Origin: Herbaspirillum sp.
GTDB taxonomy: Bacteria > Pseudomonadota > Gammaproteobacteria > Burkholderiales > Burkholderiaceae_D
NCBI RefSeq assembly: GCF_017744395.1
Contig: NZ_JAGIBI010000001.1
Span: 806,001-870,000, forward strand
DNA length: 64,000 nucleotides
Direction of reading: 5' to 3'
In this document: positions 45,544 through 55,073 of the stretch, one piece after another
Layout of the letters: every line of letters begins with the position of its first letter
Numbering within the stretch: position 1 is the first letter of the stretch
Notes under the pieces: model-generated
Seen by the model: the letters and a program-made list of their open reading frames with translations, nothing else
Databases searched by the model: none
Told to the model about the DNA's origin: nothing
Translations under genes and position numbers: made by a program

Positions 45544-46761
45544 CTACGGCAGCGGCGCCCGGCCCCGCAAACGGCGCACCAGATTGCGCAACCCCCGATG
45601 GCCGCGCGCCTTCTCCCTGGCGGCGCGCCAGAGGCGGCGCAGCGCCGCCACGCCTTTGCCGCGCCAACTGACGCCGGCTTCGAAACTGGCGAGCGCCAGC
45701 TCATGGTCGGCCCACTGCGCCTTGTAGGCCTCGTCGCCGACGGTCAGGTCGAACAAGGCGAAGCCGCGGGCGATGCAATCCTGCAGCACCGCATCCATCA
45801 ATACCCGGCCGACCGAATAGCGCCCCCATTGGCCGTCTTCATAACCGGGCATGATCCAGTAGAAGCGCCGTCCGTGCCAGATCCCCCAATGGGTGGCGAC
45901 GATCTCATCGCCGACGAACAGGGCCGACACCTGCACCCAGCCCTGTGCACCGCCACAATCGGCGGCAAGGCGCCGGTAGAAATCCAGATAACCAGGTTCG
46001 GCGAATACGTCGCGGCTGCCGGTTTCGCGCCAACGCCTCGCCTTCTGGCGCGCCATGACCGCCACAATGGCATCCTGTTCCGCGCCCTCCGCCCGCAGCA
46101 CGATGCGCACACCGCCCGGGCACAGTTCTTCCAGGCGTCGCCGCTGGCGGCGGGTGTCGGCGAACATCTTGGCGCTGCGCGCTTTCTGGAAGGCCTCGAA
46201 GCTCTCGCCCAGCGTCGCGATGTGGGCGCGTTCAAGCCGCCAGGCTGCCCGCATCTGCGGCCAGTGCATCAAAGGATTGTCGAACATCCCGCCGCTGGTG
46301 GGATGTTCGATCTGCAATGGAGAACGGACGATGCGCACCAGATCGAACGGCGGCAGCAAACGCAGCAACGCCCGCCAGAATGGGCCCCAATGGGCGGCAG
46401 GAAGCGCTTTGGAAAATTCGGGGTGCAGCAGGCCGGCATTGTAGTCGGTCACTTCGCCGCCGAGCAGTCCGAGTACCCGCAAGCCGGCGCGGCGCTGCAA
46501 GCCGAACGGGATGAACATCAAGGTGCGGCCGGCGGCGTCGCAGACTTCGGTCAGGGCAACCCGCCATCCTTGCCGCTGCCCCAGTTGGCGCTGCCAGTGG
46601 GCCAACCAGGCGAAGCGCTGGAAACCGTAGCCGGCGCATACCTGCTCGGCCGCTTCCCAGCGCGCCTGCGCCGCCTCCAGCGAAGTGAAGATCCGCACCT
46701 GCAGCGCGCCTGCCTGCAGGCCGTCCAGGGATAGCGGAGAAGCGGCCGGCTCAATAGGCAT
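45544..46761 (-). CDS. GNAT (BcsL/CelD-type) acetyltransferase
   Basis: A 405-residue protein of the CelD/BcsL acetyltransferase group (double GNAT fold). It has QVRIFTSLEAAQARWEAAE at the N-terminus and, in the C-terminal half, LFVGDEIVATHWGIWHGRRF, YSVGRVLMDAVLQDCIARGF and LTVGDEAYKAQWAD. Such proteins occur in exopolysaccharide clusters and are thought to modify sugars. It starts 11 bases inside the end of the priming transferase gene. Confidence 0.8.
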   Translation of the reverse strand: MPIEPAASPLSLDGLQAGALQVRIFTSLEAAQARWEAAEQVCAGYGFQRFAWLAHWQRQLGQRQGWRVALTEVCDAAGRTLMFIPFGLQRRAGLRVLGLLGGEVTDYNAGLLHPEFSKALPAAHWGPFWRALLRLLPPFDLVRIVRSPLQIEHPTSGGMFDNPLMHWPQMRAAWRLERAHIATLGESFEAFQKARSAKMFADTRRQRRRLEELCPGGVRIVLRAEGAEQDAIVAVMARQKARRWRETGSRDVFAEPGYLDFYRRLAADCGGAQGWVQVSALFVGDEIVATHWGIWHGRRFYWIMPGYEDGQWGRYSVGRVLMDAVLQDCIARGFALFDLTVGDEAYKAQWADHELALASFEAGVSWRGKGVAALRRLWRAAREKARGHRGLRNLVRRLRGRAPLP

Positions 46762-48154
46762 TGCGATCGCTGATGATGGCCGGAATGGTTTTCAGGATGA
46801 TCTTCAGGTCCAGGGCCAGCGACCAGTGGCGCATGTAGTACAGGTCGCACTCGATGCGCTTCTGCATCTTTTCCAGGGTATCGGTCTCGCCGCGAAAGCC
46901 GTTGATCTGCGCCCATCCGGTGATGCCCGGCTTGACCTTGTGGCGCAGCATGTAGCCTTTCACCTGGCGGCGATAGAGTTCATTGTGCTGGACCGCGTGC
47001 GGCCGCGGGCCGACGATGCTCATCGAGCCCTCCAGCACATTGAGGAACTGCGGCAACTCGTCCAGCGATGTCTTGCGCAGGAAGCGGCCGAACGGCGTGA
47101 CCCGCGCATCGCCCACGGTGGCCTGCTTGACCTCACCGGTTTCCGGCGGGTCGTTGCGCATGGAGCGGAATTTGGAGACCACGATTTCCTGCCCGCCCAC
47201 GCCATAGCGCTTTTGCCTGAAGATCACCGGCCCCGGCGAGGACAGCTTGACGCCAATGGCGACGAATAGCATCACCGGACTCAGCAGAATCAGGATCAGC
47301 GTGGCCAGCACCACGTCGAACAGCCGCTTGGCGATGCGCGCCAGCCCGATGAACGGGGTTTCGTAAGCGCACAGCACCGGCACGCCGGCGAATTCCTCGT
47401 ACTGGATATGGCCCAGGCCGAACAGGTTGGACTCAGGCACGAAGTAGAACGAAGCCACCGAGTCGTGCAGCGAATCGATGATCGGTACGATATCGGCCGC
47501 GCGCACATGCACCAGCCCGATGAACACCACGTCCACCGGGTTCTTGCGCAGCCATTCCAGCGCGTCGCCCAGCGACCCCAGGCGCGGCAGGGTGTCGCCG
47601 ATGCGCTGCACCCCTTGGCGGTTGTCGAAGAAACCGACCGGCTTGATGCCGAGGATCCGGGCGCTCTTGAAGGAAGCCGCCAGGTTCTGGGCATCTTCGC
47701 TGAAGCCGACGAAGACCGCGGAACGGCGCTGCTCCTTGGAGTTGTAGAGCCGCAGCGCCCAGTAGCGGACCAGCATCGACACCAGCGTCAGCGCAAACGG
47801 CGTAAGCACCAGCCACAACGCCATGACGATGCGGGAATAGTCTTCGCCCGTCTTGGACAGGTAGACCAGCAGCACGATGGTGAAATACACCGTCAGCCAT
47901 GATTTGAAGATGCGGCCGATGCCGTGGATCGCCCAGGCGGCATTGTTGATCTCGAAACGGCGGGTATCGCTGAACGCGAGGAATCCGCCGATCAGGCCCA
48001 GCAAGCCGATGTAGCGGAATGTCGAGAACTGCGCCGGCTCGTAGAACGCCACGCACGCCATCAGGCTCAGCACGATGGTGAGCGCATAGATGGCGCCGAC
48101 GATGAATCCGAACAAGGCGATATGGTGATTGCTGCTATCGCGATAAAAACCCAC
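46751..48154 (-). CDS. Undecaprenyl-phosphate glucose phosphotransferase (WcaJ type)
   Basis: A 467-residue polyprenyl-phosphate hexose-1-phosphate transferase that starts the repeat unit on undecaprenyl phosphate. It has four N-terminal membrane helices and a CoA-binding-like domain ([15 protein letters not shown]). A fifth hydrophobic segment precedes the catalytic domain ([52 protein letters not shown]). I take the GTG at 48154 as the start: AGGAG lies 6 bases upstream, and the longer frame to 48463 runs through a neighbouring gene. Glucose specificity is the family default. Confidence 0.88.
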   Translation of the reverse strand: MGFYRDSSNHHIALFGFIVGAIYALTIVLSLMACVAFYEPAQFSTFRYIGLLGLIGGFLAFSDTRRFEINNAAWAIHGIGRIFKSWLTVYFTIVLLVYLSKTGEDYSRIVMALWLVLTPFALTLVSMLVRYWALRLYNSKEQRRSAVFVGFSEDAQNLAASFKSARILGIKPVGFFDNRQGVQRIGDTLPRLGSLGDALEWLRKNPVDVVFIGLVHVRAADIVPIIDSLHDSVASFYFVPESNLFGLGHIQYEEFAGVPVLCAYETPFIGLARIAKRLFDVVLATLILILLSPVMLFVAIGVKLSSPGPVIFRQKRYGVGGQEIVVSKFRSMRNDPPETGEVKQATVGDARVTPFGRFLRKTSLDELPQFLNVLEGSMSIVGPRPHAVQHNELYRRQVKGYMLRHKVKPGITGWAQINGFRGETDTLEKMQKRIECDLYYMRHWSLALDLKIILKTIPAIISDRNAY

Positions 48155-48222
48155 GTTCCACTCCTGTCGTGATGGCCTTCCCGGCACTTGCCGGAAAAGC
48201 CCGCGCCCGGCACGCATGCCGC

Positions 48223-49047
48223 TCAACGGGCCGCCTTGCCTTTCTTCAGTTCGCGCGCCAGCAAGCCAACGAAACGCGATCCCCGCACGATATAGCGCCG
48301 CCACAAGCGGTGCGGCTCCGCTGCCAGGCGCCAGAACCACTCCAGCCCGGCCTTCTGCATCCAGCGCGGCGCCCGCTGCTTGAAGCCGAGCGCGAAATCC
48401 ATCGCGGCCCCCACGCACAGCACCAGCGATGCATCCAATTGCTGCTGCCAGGCGAAAGCCCAACGTTCCTGCTTGGGCATGCCCAGGCAGATGAACACGA
48501 TCCCGGGCCGCTGGCGGTTGACCCGTTCCACGGCTTCGATCCCTTCCGCGCCCAATGGGTCGAAGCGCATCGACGGGCAGAACAGTTCCAGCGGCAGGCC
48601 GGGATAGACGCGCTCAAACGCCTCGCGCAACATCATCTCCTGCCCCGGCAAACCGCCGATGACGGTGACCGGCACACCGGCCTGGCTGGCCTTCTGCGCC
48701 AGCGCCAGGAACAGGTCGGCGCCGGTGACACGCTCCGGCAAAGGCTTGCCTACAAGCTTGCTGGCCCAGACCACCGGCATGCCGTCGGCGAAGATATAGT
48801 CCGCCCGGCGATACTGGGCAGTGAATTCGTCCGGCGCATCCTGCAGCCGCACCAGATGGTCGACATTGGGCGTGACGACTACGCGGGCCGGACGCGCGCC
48901 GGCACTGGCATAGGCAAACAAGGCGTCGGCCGCTTCGTCGAAGCGGGCCGCGCAAATGTCCAGCCCGAACAGGTGCTCGGTCCGGAATTCCGTAGTACGC
49001 AGCCCCTCCGGCGCCCCCTGCGTCCGCATTACGCGTGTACCGTCCAT
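48223..49047 (-). CDS. WecG/TagA/CpsF family glycosyltransferase
   Basis: A 274-residue GT26 transferase. It has VTPNVDHLVRLQD, ADYIFADGMPVVWASKLVG, RVTGADLFLAL and a final VFICLGMPKQERWA. Family members add ManNAc-type sugars or glucose to the lipid-linked primer, so this is probably the second step after the WcaJ-type enzyme. The start is uncertain: the ATG at 49047 gives a normal length, while in-frame ATGs at 49107 and 49104 would add an AT-rich 20-residue segment that looks more like leader DNA. First gene of the leftward three-gene run. Confidence 0.85.
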   Translation of the reverse strand: MDGTRVMRTQGAPEGLRTTEFRTEHLFGLDICAARFDEAADALFAYASAGARPARVVVTPNVDHLVRLQDAPDEFTAQYRRADYIFADGMPVVWASKLVGKPLPERVTGADLFLALAQKASQAGVPVTVIGGLPGQEMMLREAFERVYPGLPLELFCPSMRFDPLGAEGIEAVERVNRQRPGIVFICLGMPKQERWAFAWQQQLDASLVLCVGAAMDFALGFKQRAPRWMQKAGLEWFWRLAAEPHRLWRRYIVRGSRFVGLLARELKKGKAAR

Positions 49048-49279
49048 TGATCGTATCGCTTTCCCAAAAGCTTTTCGAACGATAAAATAGTGTAAATTTG
49101 ACATCATTCTAACAATTTAAACGATGATCTGATCAATAAATTTACGGTGTCTTTTTATGGCTACTTTCTGGAAATGCCAGTAAAAACGTGGTTTTATTGA
49201 CTTTTTCACTCTAAAAAAACTTGAAACCTGCCTGAGAGCAAGCCACCATGCCCACCATCCTTCCCTCCTCCCGCGACGC
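49048..49279. promoter_or_regulatory. AT-rich divergent promoter region in the exopolysaccharide locus
   Basis: About 230 bases, strongly AT-rich between 49060 and 49230, separate the leftward transferase run from the rightward GT2-oxidoreductase run. Promoters for both directions must lie here. TTGACT at 49197-49202 is a possible -35 for the rightward genes, but no good -10 follows at 17 bases. Confidence 0.45.
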
Positions 49280-50221
49280 ATGAACGCTCTCCAACAGGCA
49301 CAGGCACTGCAGCCGGTCGAAGCGCCGCCGGCCGACAATCCGCATATCGTCCCGCTGGTCATCATTTCGCCGGTGCGGGATGAAGCCAAGTACCTGCGGC
49401 TGACCATGGATTCCATCGTGGCGCAGACATACCGGCCGCTCGAATGGATCCTGGTGGACGACGGCTCGACCGACCAGACCCCCGACATCGTGCGCGAATA
49501 CGCCGCGAAGTATCCATTCATCCGGCTGGTGCCCCGGCAAGACCGCGGTTTCCGCAAGCTGGGAGGCGGCGTCGTGGCGGCCTTCAATTTCGGCGTCGAA
49601 CATATCCTCAACCGGGATTACCAGTACATCGCCAAGCTCGATGGCGACATGTCGTTCGGCCCGCGCTACCTGGAGCACATGTTCCAAAAGTTCGACGAAG
49701 ATCCGAAGCTGGCGGCGGTTTCAGGCAAGGTGTACCGCCACGAAGACGGCAAGTACATCGAGGAAAGCCACATCGACGAGCAGGTCGCCGGCCAGTTCAA
49801 GCTTTACCGGCGCGATGCCTTCGAAGACATCGGCGGCTTCGTCCAGCATTTGTCGTGGGATGGCATCGACGTGCACACGGCCTGGATGAGAGGCTGGAAA
49901 ACCTTCTGCTACTACGACCCGCAGGCCTGGCTCTGGCACCACCGGATCATGGGTTCGTCCGACAAGCATATCTACGAAGGCCGCCTGCGCTGGGGGCGCG
50001 GCAACTGGTACATGGGCTACCACCCGCTCTACGCGATCGCCACCGGTATCAACCGCATGCGCGAGAAGCCGTTCATCATCGGCGGCCTGCTGATGATCTA
50101 CAGCTATTTCCTGTCGGCGTTGCGCGGCCTGCCGCGCTATGAAAACCCGGAATTCCGCAGCTACCTGCGGGCATGGCAGATGAAACGCCTGAAGCGGCAT
50201 TTCCTCGGTAAAAAAGACTAA
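49280..50221 (+). CDS. Family 2 glycosyltransferase
   Basis: A 313-residue GT-A enzyme. It has VPLVIISPVRDEAKYLRLTM, WILVDDGSTDQT, YIAKLDGDMSFG (the DxD motif) and WDGIDVHTAWMRGW with a possible catalytic acidic residue. A C-terminal hydrophobic helix (about 260-280) is present. It would add a sugar to the repeat unit. The GMC-AKR fusion gene follows after 17 bases. Confidence 0.85.
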   Translation: MNALQQAQALQPVEAPPADNPHIVPLVIISPVRDEAKYLRLTMDSIVAQTYRPLEWILVDDGSTDQTPDIVREYAAKYPFIRLVPRQDRGFRKLGGGVVAAFNFGVEHILNRDYQYIAKLDGDMSFGPRYLEHMFQKFDEDPKLAAVSGKVYRHEDGKYIEESHIDEQVAGQFKLYRRDAFEDIGGFVQHLSWDGIDVHTAWMRGWKTFCYYDPQAWLWHHRIMGSSDKHIYEGRLRWGRGNWYMGYHPLYAIATGINRMREKPFIIGGLLMIYSYFLSALRGLPRYENPEFRSYLRAWQMKRLKRHFLGKKD

Positions 50222-50238
50222 GAAAACTAGAGCGCGTT

Positions 50239-52770
50239 ATGGCGATCCTGTCCGGCCTGGCGGCCGACCATTCCTACGACCTCTGCATCGTCGGCGCCGG
50301 CCCGGTCGGCCTGTCGATGGCGCTGGAAGCCCAGGCGCGCGGCGCGCGCGTCCTGATCCTGGAGTCCGGCCCGCGCCGGCAGGACAGCAGCGGCCAGGCG
50401 CATGCCCGCGCCCACATCGCCGATCCTGAGCGCCATGCGCCGATGGAAATCGCCACCCAGCGCGGCCTGGGCGGCGGCTCGTGGCTATGGGGCGGGCGCT
50501 GCGTGCCGTTCGAACCGATCGATTTCGCTCGGCGCAGCTTCGTGCCGGACGGCGAATGGCCGATTACGCTGGATGAACTGCTGCCCTGGTATCCGGCGGC
50601 GGCGCAATTCCTCGATTGCGGCCGTGCGCTGTTCCGTTCCCCGTCCGACTGGCCCGCGATGCCGGACATCGAACTCTCGCAGCTGGAACGCTGGTCGCAG
50701 CAACCCAAGCTGGCCCCCAGGCTTGGCGGCTGGGCGCTGGCGACGCCGGGCATCGATTTCCTGTTCGAGGCCACGCTGACCGGCTTCGACCTGGTTCCGC
50801 AAACCGATGGCGGCGCCAGCCTGCGCGGCCTGCAAGCGCGGCATGCCGGGCAAGCCATCGCGGTCCGCGCCCGGGATTATGTGCTGGCCTGCGGCGGGCT
50901 GGAGACGACCCGCCTGCTGCTGGCCGAGCAGGCGCGCCGGGCGCAAGAGATGCCGGGCCTGTTCGGCGGCAAGAACGGCCCGCTCGGCGGCTATTACATG
51001 GGGCATATCTTCGGCAGCATCGGCAGCCTGGTGCTGGCCCGGCCGGACTCCTTCAGCGCGCTCGACTTCTCGTTCGACCCGACCGGCACCTATGTGCGCC
51101 GCCGCTTCACGCTGGCCGAGAGCACGCAGCGCGAACGGCAACTGCTCAACACCTCGTTCTTCGCCGACAATCCTCCCTTCTACGACGAGCGCCACCGCAA
51201 CCCGACCTTGTCGCTGGTGTTCCTCGCCCTGAGCATCCCGCTGATCGGCCGCCGCCTGCTCAGCGAGGCGATCCGCCTGAAGCACATCGGCCCGCCGCCC
51301 TACCGCTATGGCGCGCATATATGGAACGTGCTGCGCCGCCCCTGGCGCGCCGTGGCCGACGTGCTCGACATCCTGCGCCGGCGCTACCTGTCGCCGACCC
51401 GCAAGCCGGGTTTCGTGCTGCGCAACGAAGGCGGCACCTATGCGCTGAATTACCATGCCGAGCAACTGCCCAATCCGGAGAGCCGGGTGACGCTGTCCGG
51501 CGAACAGGACGCCTACGGCATCCCGCGCCTGCATATCGACTTCCGTTATCTGCCGGCCGATGCCGAATCGGTGCTCAAGGCGCACGAGGTGCTGGACCAG
51601 AACCTGCGCGCGGCGGGCATGGGCCATATCGCCTACCACCGTCCGCCCGAACAGCGCCTCGGCCATATCATGGAACAGGCCACCGACGGCTTCCACCAGG
51701 CCGGCACCACGCGCATGAGCGCCGATCCCCGCAGCGGCGTGGTCGACCGCGATGGCGCGGTGCATGGCGTGGCGCATCTGCATGTGGCATCGAGCAGCAA
51801 TTTCCCGACCACCGGCGAAGCCAATCCGACCTTCCTGGCGGTGGCGATGGCGGCGCGCCAGGCGGCGCGGCTGGCCGGCGGATCGCTTGAGCGCAGCGCC
51901 ATCCCCTCGTTCTATCCGTTCCCGCTATCGGCGCCAGAGCGGGACAATACCCACATTCCGCCCATGAAGAAAATCACGATCCCCGGCACCGACCTGGCCG
52001 TCAGCCGCTTTTCCTTCGGCACCGCCAGCCTGCACCACCTGTTCCGGCAGGAGCAGCGGCTGGCCCTGCTGCGCGCGGCGATCGATGCCGGCTTCACGCA
52101 CTTCGATACCTCGCCTTACTACGGCTTCGGCCTGGCCGAGCAAAGCCTCGGCCAGCTTACTGCCGGCGAACTGCAACACATTACGATCGCCACCAAGGTC
52201 GGCCTCTACGGCCCGCCGGGTTCAGGCCCGCGGGTGCCGGAAATCCTGCTGCGCAAGGTGGCCGGCAAATTCGTCAAGGGCATCAACCGGCCCGTCGTGG
52301 ATTGGTCGCTGGCGCGCGCCCGGGCCAGCCTGGAACAAAGCCTGCGCCGGCTAGGGCGCGGCCATGTCGATATCCTCTACCTGCATGAGCCGGTACAGGA
52401 ACTGATCGCTTCCGACGAATGGCAGCGCTGGCTGGAAAGCCTGGTCCTAGCGGGCAAGATCCGCCACTGGGGTGTCGCCGGGGAAGCGCCGGCGATCGCC
52501 GCCATGCTGGAGAAGAGTCCGGGACTGGGGCCATTGGTGCAGGTGCGCGACAGCCTGAGCCAGCATCAGGCGGACGTGCTGCAGGCGCACCGGCGCCCGC
52601 TGCAGTTCACCTACGGCTATATGGCCGATGCCGCCACGCGCGCGGTGCCGGCGCCGGTCAAGCTGACCCAGGCTCTGGCCCGCAATCCGGGCGGCTCCAT
52701 CATCGTCTCCACACGCAAGGTGGAACGGGTGGCCGAGCTGGCGAGCCTGCCCGGCCTGGCCGGGGAATAG
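50239..52770 (+). CDS. GMC oxidoreductase fused in frame to an aldo/keto reductase
   Basis: An 843-residue single frame. Residues 1-550 are a GMC-type FAD oxidoreductase: CIVGAGPVGLSMALEAQARG, IATQRGLGGGSWLWGGR, and a C-terminal FHQAGTTRMS (His486) with SSSNFPTTGEANPTF. Residues 576-843 are an aldo/keto reductase with its usual catalytic residues: FDTSPYYGFG (Asp, Tyr), TIATKVG (Lys) and ILYLHEP (His). The second domain begins with a Met that would be a natural start (51964), but no stop intervenes and no Shine-Dalgarno sequence precedes it. A linker of about 25 residues joins the two. It probably oxidises and reduces a sugar of the repeat unit or its precursor. Last gene of the locus. Confidence 0.82.
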   Translation: MAILSGLAADHSYDLCIVGAGPVGLSMALEAQARGARVLILESGPRRQDSSGQAHARAHIADPERHAPMEIATQRGLGGGSWLWGGRCVPFEPIDFARRSFVPDGEWPITLDELLPWYPAAAQFLDCGRALFRSPSDWPAMPDIELSQLERWSQQPKLAPRLGGWALATPGIDFLFEATLTGFDLVPQTDGGASLRGLQARHAGQAIAVRARDYVLACGGLETTRLLLAEQARRAQEMPGLFGGKNGPLGGYYMGHIFGSIGSLVLARPDSFSALDFSFDPTGTYVRRRFTLAESTQRERQLLNTSFFADNPPFYDERHRNPTLSLVFLALSIPLIGRRLLSEAIRLKHIGPPPYRYGAHIWNVLRRPWRAVADVLDILRRRYLSPTRKPGFVLRNEGGTYALNYHAEQLPNPESRVTLSGEQDAYGIPRLHIDFRYLPADAESVLKAHEVLDQNLRAAGMGHIAYHRPPEQRLGHIMEQATDGFHQAGTTRMSADPRSGVVDRDGAVHGVAHLHVASSSNFPTTGEANPTFLAVAMAARQAARLAGGSLERSAIPSFYPFPLSAPERDNTHIPPMKKITIPGTDLAVSRFSFGTASLHHLFRQEQRLALLRAAIDAGFTHFDTSPYYGFGLAEQSLGQLTAGELQHITIATKVGLYGPPGSGPRVPEILLRKVAGKFVKGINRPVVDWSLARARASLEQSLRRLGRGHVDILYLHEPVQELIASDEWQRWLESLVLAGKIRHWGVAGEAPAIAAMLEKSPGLGPLVQVRDSLSQHQADVLQAHRRPLQFTYGYMADAATRAVPAPVKLTQALARNPGGSIIVSTRKVERVAELASLPGLAGE

Positions 52771-52783
52771 CGGATCCGGGGCG

Positions 52784-54124
52784 TCAGTGATGCCCCAGGC
52801 CCTTGTGCATGCGGCGCAGTCCCAGCCACACGCAAGCGGCCACCACCGGCACCACCAGCCCGGTGGCGAGATCGGGGTTGATCGGCAGGCCCGCCGCCTT
52901 GGCCGCCTTGCCGGCGTAGCCGATCAGGCCGATCACATAGTATGAGATCGCCGCCACCGACAAGCCTTCGACCGCCTGCTGCAGCTTCAGTTGCTGCGCC
53001 GCGCGCGCGTTCATCGATTGCAGGATCTGGCGGTTCTGCTGTTCCTGCACGATGCCGATGCGGGTGCGCAGCAGGTCGTTGGTATGGGCGACGCGCTCGG
53101 CCAGCGCTTCCTGCCGGCGCGCGACGGCCTGGCAGGTATCCATCGCCGGCGCCAGCCGGCGTTCCATGAATTCGCCGATGGTCGGCACGCCTTCGATGCG
53201 CTGCTCGCGCAATTCCTCGATGCGCGCCTGCACCAGCCGGAAGTAGGCTTGCGAGGCCGAGAAGCGGTAGCTGTTTTCCAGCGACAGCTTTTCGATGCGC
53301 GCCGCCAGCCCGGTAATCTTGCGCAATATCCGCTCGTCCTCGGCATGTTCTTCCGGGGTGCCGCCCATCGATTGCTCGGACTGCACCATGGCCGCGGTCA
53401 GCGCCGCCAGGTCGCCTTCGATCTGGTTCAGCAGCGGCCCCGACTGCTGGGCATGCGGCAAGCCCAGGAGCGCCATCATGCGATAGGTTTCGATCTCCAG
53501 GATGCGCTGCGCCAGACGGCCGCCCTGCAATTCGCGCAAGTCGATGTCGCGCACCACGAAACGGGAAAAGCCGTCGGACTGGATCTGGAAATCCGCCCAG
53601 ATCTCGCCGCCCTGCAAGACCTTGCTGGAACTCATCAGCTTGCCTTCGAAGATGCGCTGCATGCTGCGCGCGGTGCCGGCCGGGTCGTCGATGCCGGGCT
53701 CGACCACCACGTGCGCGGCCACCATCAGCTTGCCCTGCAGCGACAACAGCCATTGCTGGGGGACGTGCAACAGCGGCGCGCGGGCGAATGCCTCGGCGGT
53801 CGAGAGCGGTTCCTCGTGGGCCTGGGCGAAGGTGTAGGTGGCGAATTCGGTATGGCATTCCCACTTCAGGCGGAAGCGTCCGAAATCATGATAGAAGTGC
53901 TTGGCTTCAGCGCCCGGCGCGACCACGCCGAAATGGGCGCACAAGGCCTCCAGCAAGGCATGCTGCAGCTTGGCATGCTGGTTGCCGTTGCCATCCTCGC
54001 GCACGTAGACTGCCAGGTGCGTGAGCGTTTCGGAGCGGGTCAGCTGCAGGAACGGACGCGAATGCACCTCCGCCGCCAAGGTGACGCGCTGGGGGTGGTT
54101 CAGGCTGGCATAGACGATGGACAT
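52784..54124 (-). CDS. DUF3422 family membrane protein
   Basis: A 446-residue protein of the DUF3422 family. The N-terminal part has LAAEVHSRPFLQL and a THLAVYVRED strand; a central helical region (about 250-385) is Glu/Arg/Gln-rich. The C-terminus has two membrane helices (about 390-440) separated by a short loop. Function unknown. The ATG at 54124 is preferred because SIVYASLNHPQRV is the normal family start; the frame from 54172 adds 16 unrelated residues. Convergent with the oxidoreductase fusion gene, 13 bases apart. Confidence 0.78.
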   Translation of the reverse strand: MSIVYASLNHPQRVTLAAEVHSRPFLQLTRSETLTHLAVYVREDGNGNQHAKLQHALLEALCAHFGVVAPGAEAKHFYHDFGRFRLKWECHTEFATYTFAQAHEEPLSTAEAFARAPLLHVPQQWLLSLQGKLMVAAHVVVEPGIDDPAGTARSMQRIFEGKLMSSSKVLQGGEIWADFQIQSDGFSRFVVRDIDLRELQGGRLAQRILEIETYRMMALLGLPHAQQSGPLLNQIEGDLAALTAAMVQSEQSMGGTPEEHAEDERILRKITGLAARIEKLSLENSYRFSASQAYFRLVQARIEELREQRIEGVPTIGEFMERRLAPAMDTCQAVARRQEALAERVAHTNDLLRTRIGIVQEQQNRQILQSMNARAAQQLKLQQAVEGLSVAAISYYVIGLIGYAGKAAKAAGLPINPDLATGLVVPVVAACVWLGLRRMHKGLGHH

Positions 54125-54259
54125 GATTTTCCCGTGGATGATTGAATGCTGGCTTGCCGCCGTGTCACGCATGCGAAAAGCATGCCGGGAACGGCGTTCG
54201 TTATTTGTGCTTGCTGTGCTTGCTGATTGGGTACTGACCCCTGCCGTGGCCGCCGGCGC

Positions 54260-54817
54260 TTACTCAGGCGCCGGATAGCTCACTTCGAGGATGGTCAGTT
54301 GTTCGATGCCAGACGGCGTCTGCAACACCACCTCGTCGCCTTCGCGCGCCTTGGTCAGCGTGCGCGCCACCGGCGAGATCCAGCTGATCTTGCCGTTGAG
54401 CGGGTCGAGCTCGTCGATGCCGACGATGGTCACCGTATGCGACTCGCCGCGCTGGTTCTCATAGGTGACGGTGGCGCCGAAGAAGATCTGGTCGCTGCCG
54501 TGGTGCACCGTCGGGTCGACCACTTCGGCCAGGTCCAGGCGCTTGGTCAGGAAGCGGATGCGGCGGTCGATCTCGCGCAGGCGCTTCTTGCCGTACAGGT
54601 AATCGCCGTTCTCGGAACGGTCGCCGTTGGACGCGGCCCAGGAGACGATGCGCACCACCTCCGGGCGCTCGACGTCGATCAGTTGCAGCAGCTCGTCCTT
54701 GATGCGCCGGTGCCCCTGGGGCGTCATGTAGTTCTTGGAACCCGCCGGGATGGCGGGCAAGGCGATTTCGTCATCGTCATCGCCGCCGTCGGATTCTTTT
54801 ACAAAAGCCTTGTTCAT
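54260..54817 (-). CDS. greB: Transcription elongation factor GreB
   Basis: A 185-residue Gre factor that rescues backtracked RNA polymerase. The N-terminal coiled-coil has YMTPQGHRRIKDELLQLIDVERP, then AASNGDRSENGDYLYGKKRLREIDRRI with the acidic tip Asp/Glu pair. The FKBP-like C-terminal domain has KISWISPVARTL. It carries a longer acidic N-terminal extension (DGGDDDDE) than E. coli GreB. ATG at 54817 rather than the TTG at 54823. Confidence 0.93.
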   Translation of the reverse strand: MNKAFVKESDGGDDDDEIALPAIPAGSKNYMTPQGHRRIKDELLQLIDVERPEVVRIVSWAASNGDRSENGDYLYGKKRLREIDRRIRFLTKRLDLAEVVDPTVHHGSDQIFFGATVTYENQRGESHTVTIVGIDELDPLNGKISWISPVARTLTKAREGDEVVLQTPSGIEQLTILEVSYPAPE

Positions 54818-55073
54818 CTGCAATATCGGTTTCGGTTAAGCATGCAGCCGCACCTCGGGCGGCTTTTCTCGCTTCCCATTGTAGCCCGATGCGACCCGCC
54901 GGGAGGGTACAGTTGGATGGCCAAACATCCCCTTGGCTGTACTGCGATGCCGGCCCCCTTTTGGCCCGCCTTCCCGGCTTTTCTTGCGCCGCCCCTCGCC
55001 CTTTCCTCCGCCCTCGGCGATAATTCCGGATAACGCAACCGCCTTTCCTCACGCTTCCATCCGACCGCCATCC

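Noticed and set aside
48155..48463. N-terminal extension of the priming transferase frame
   Set aside because: It overlaps the end of the upstream WecG/TagA-type gene, is Gly/Arg-rich, and a GTG with a good Shine-Dalgarno sequence at 48154 gives the normal family N-terminus.
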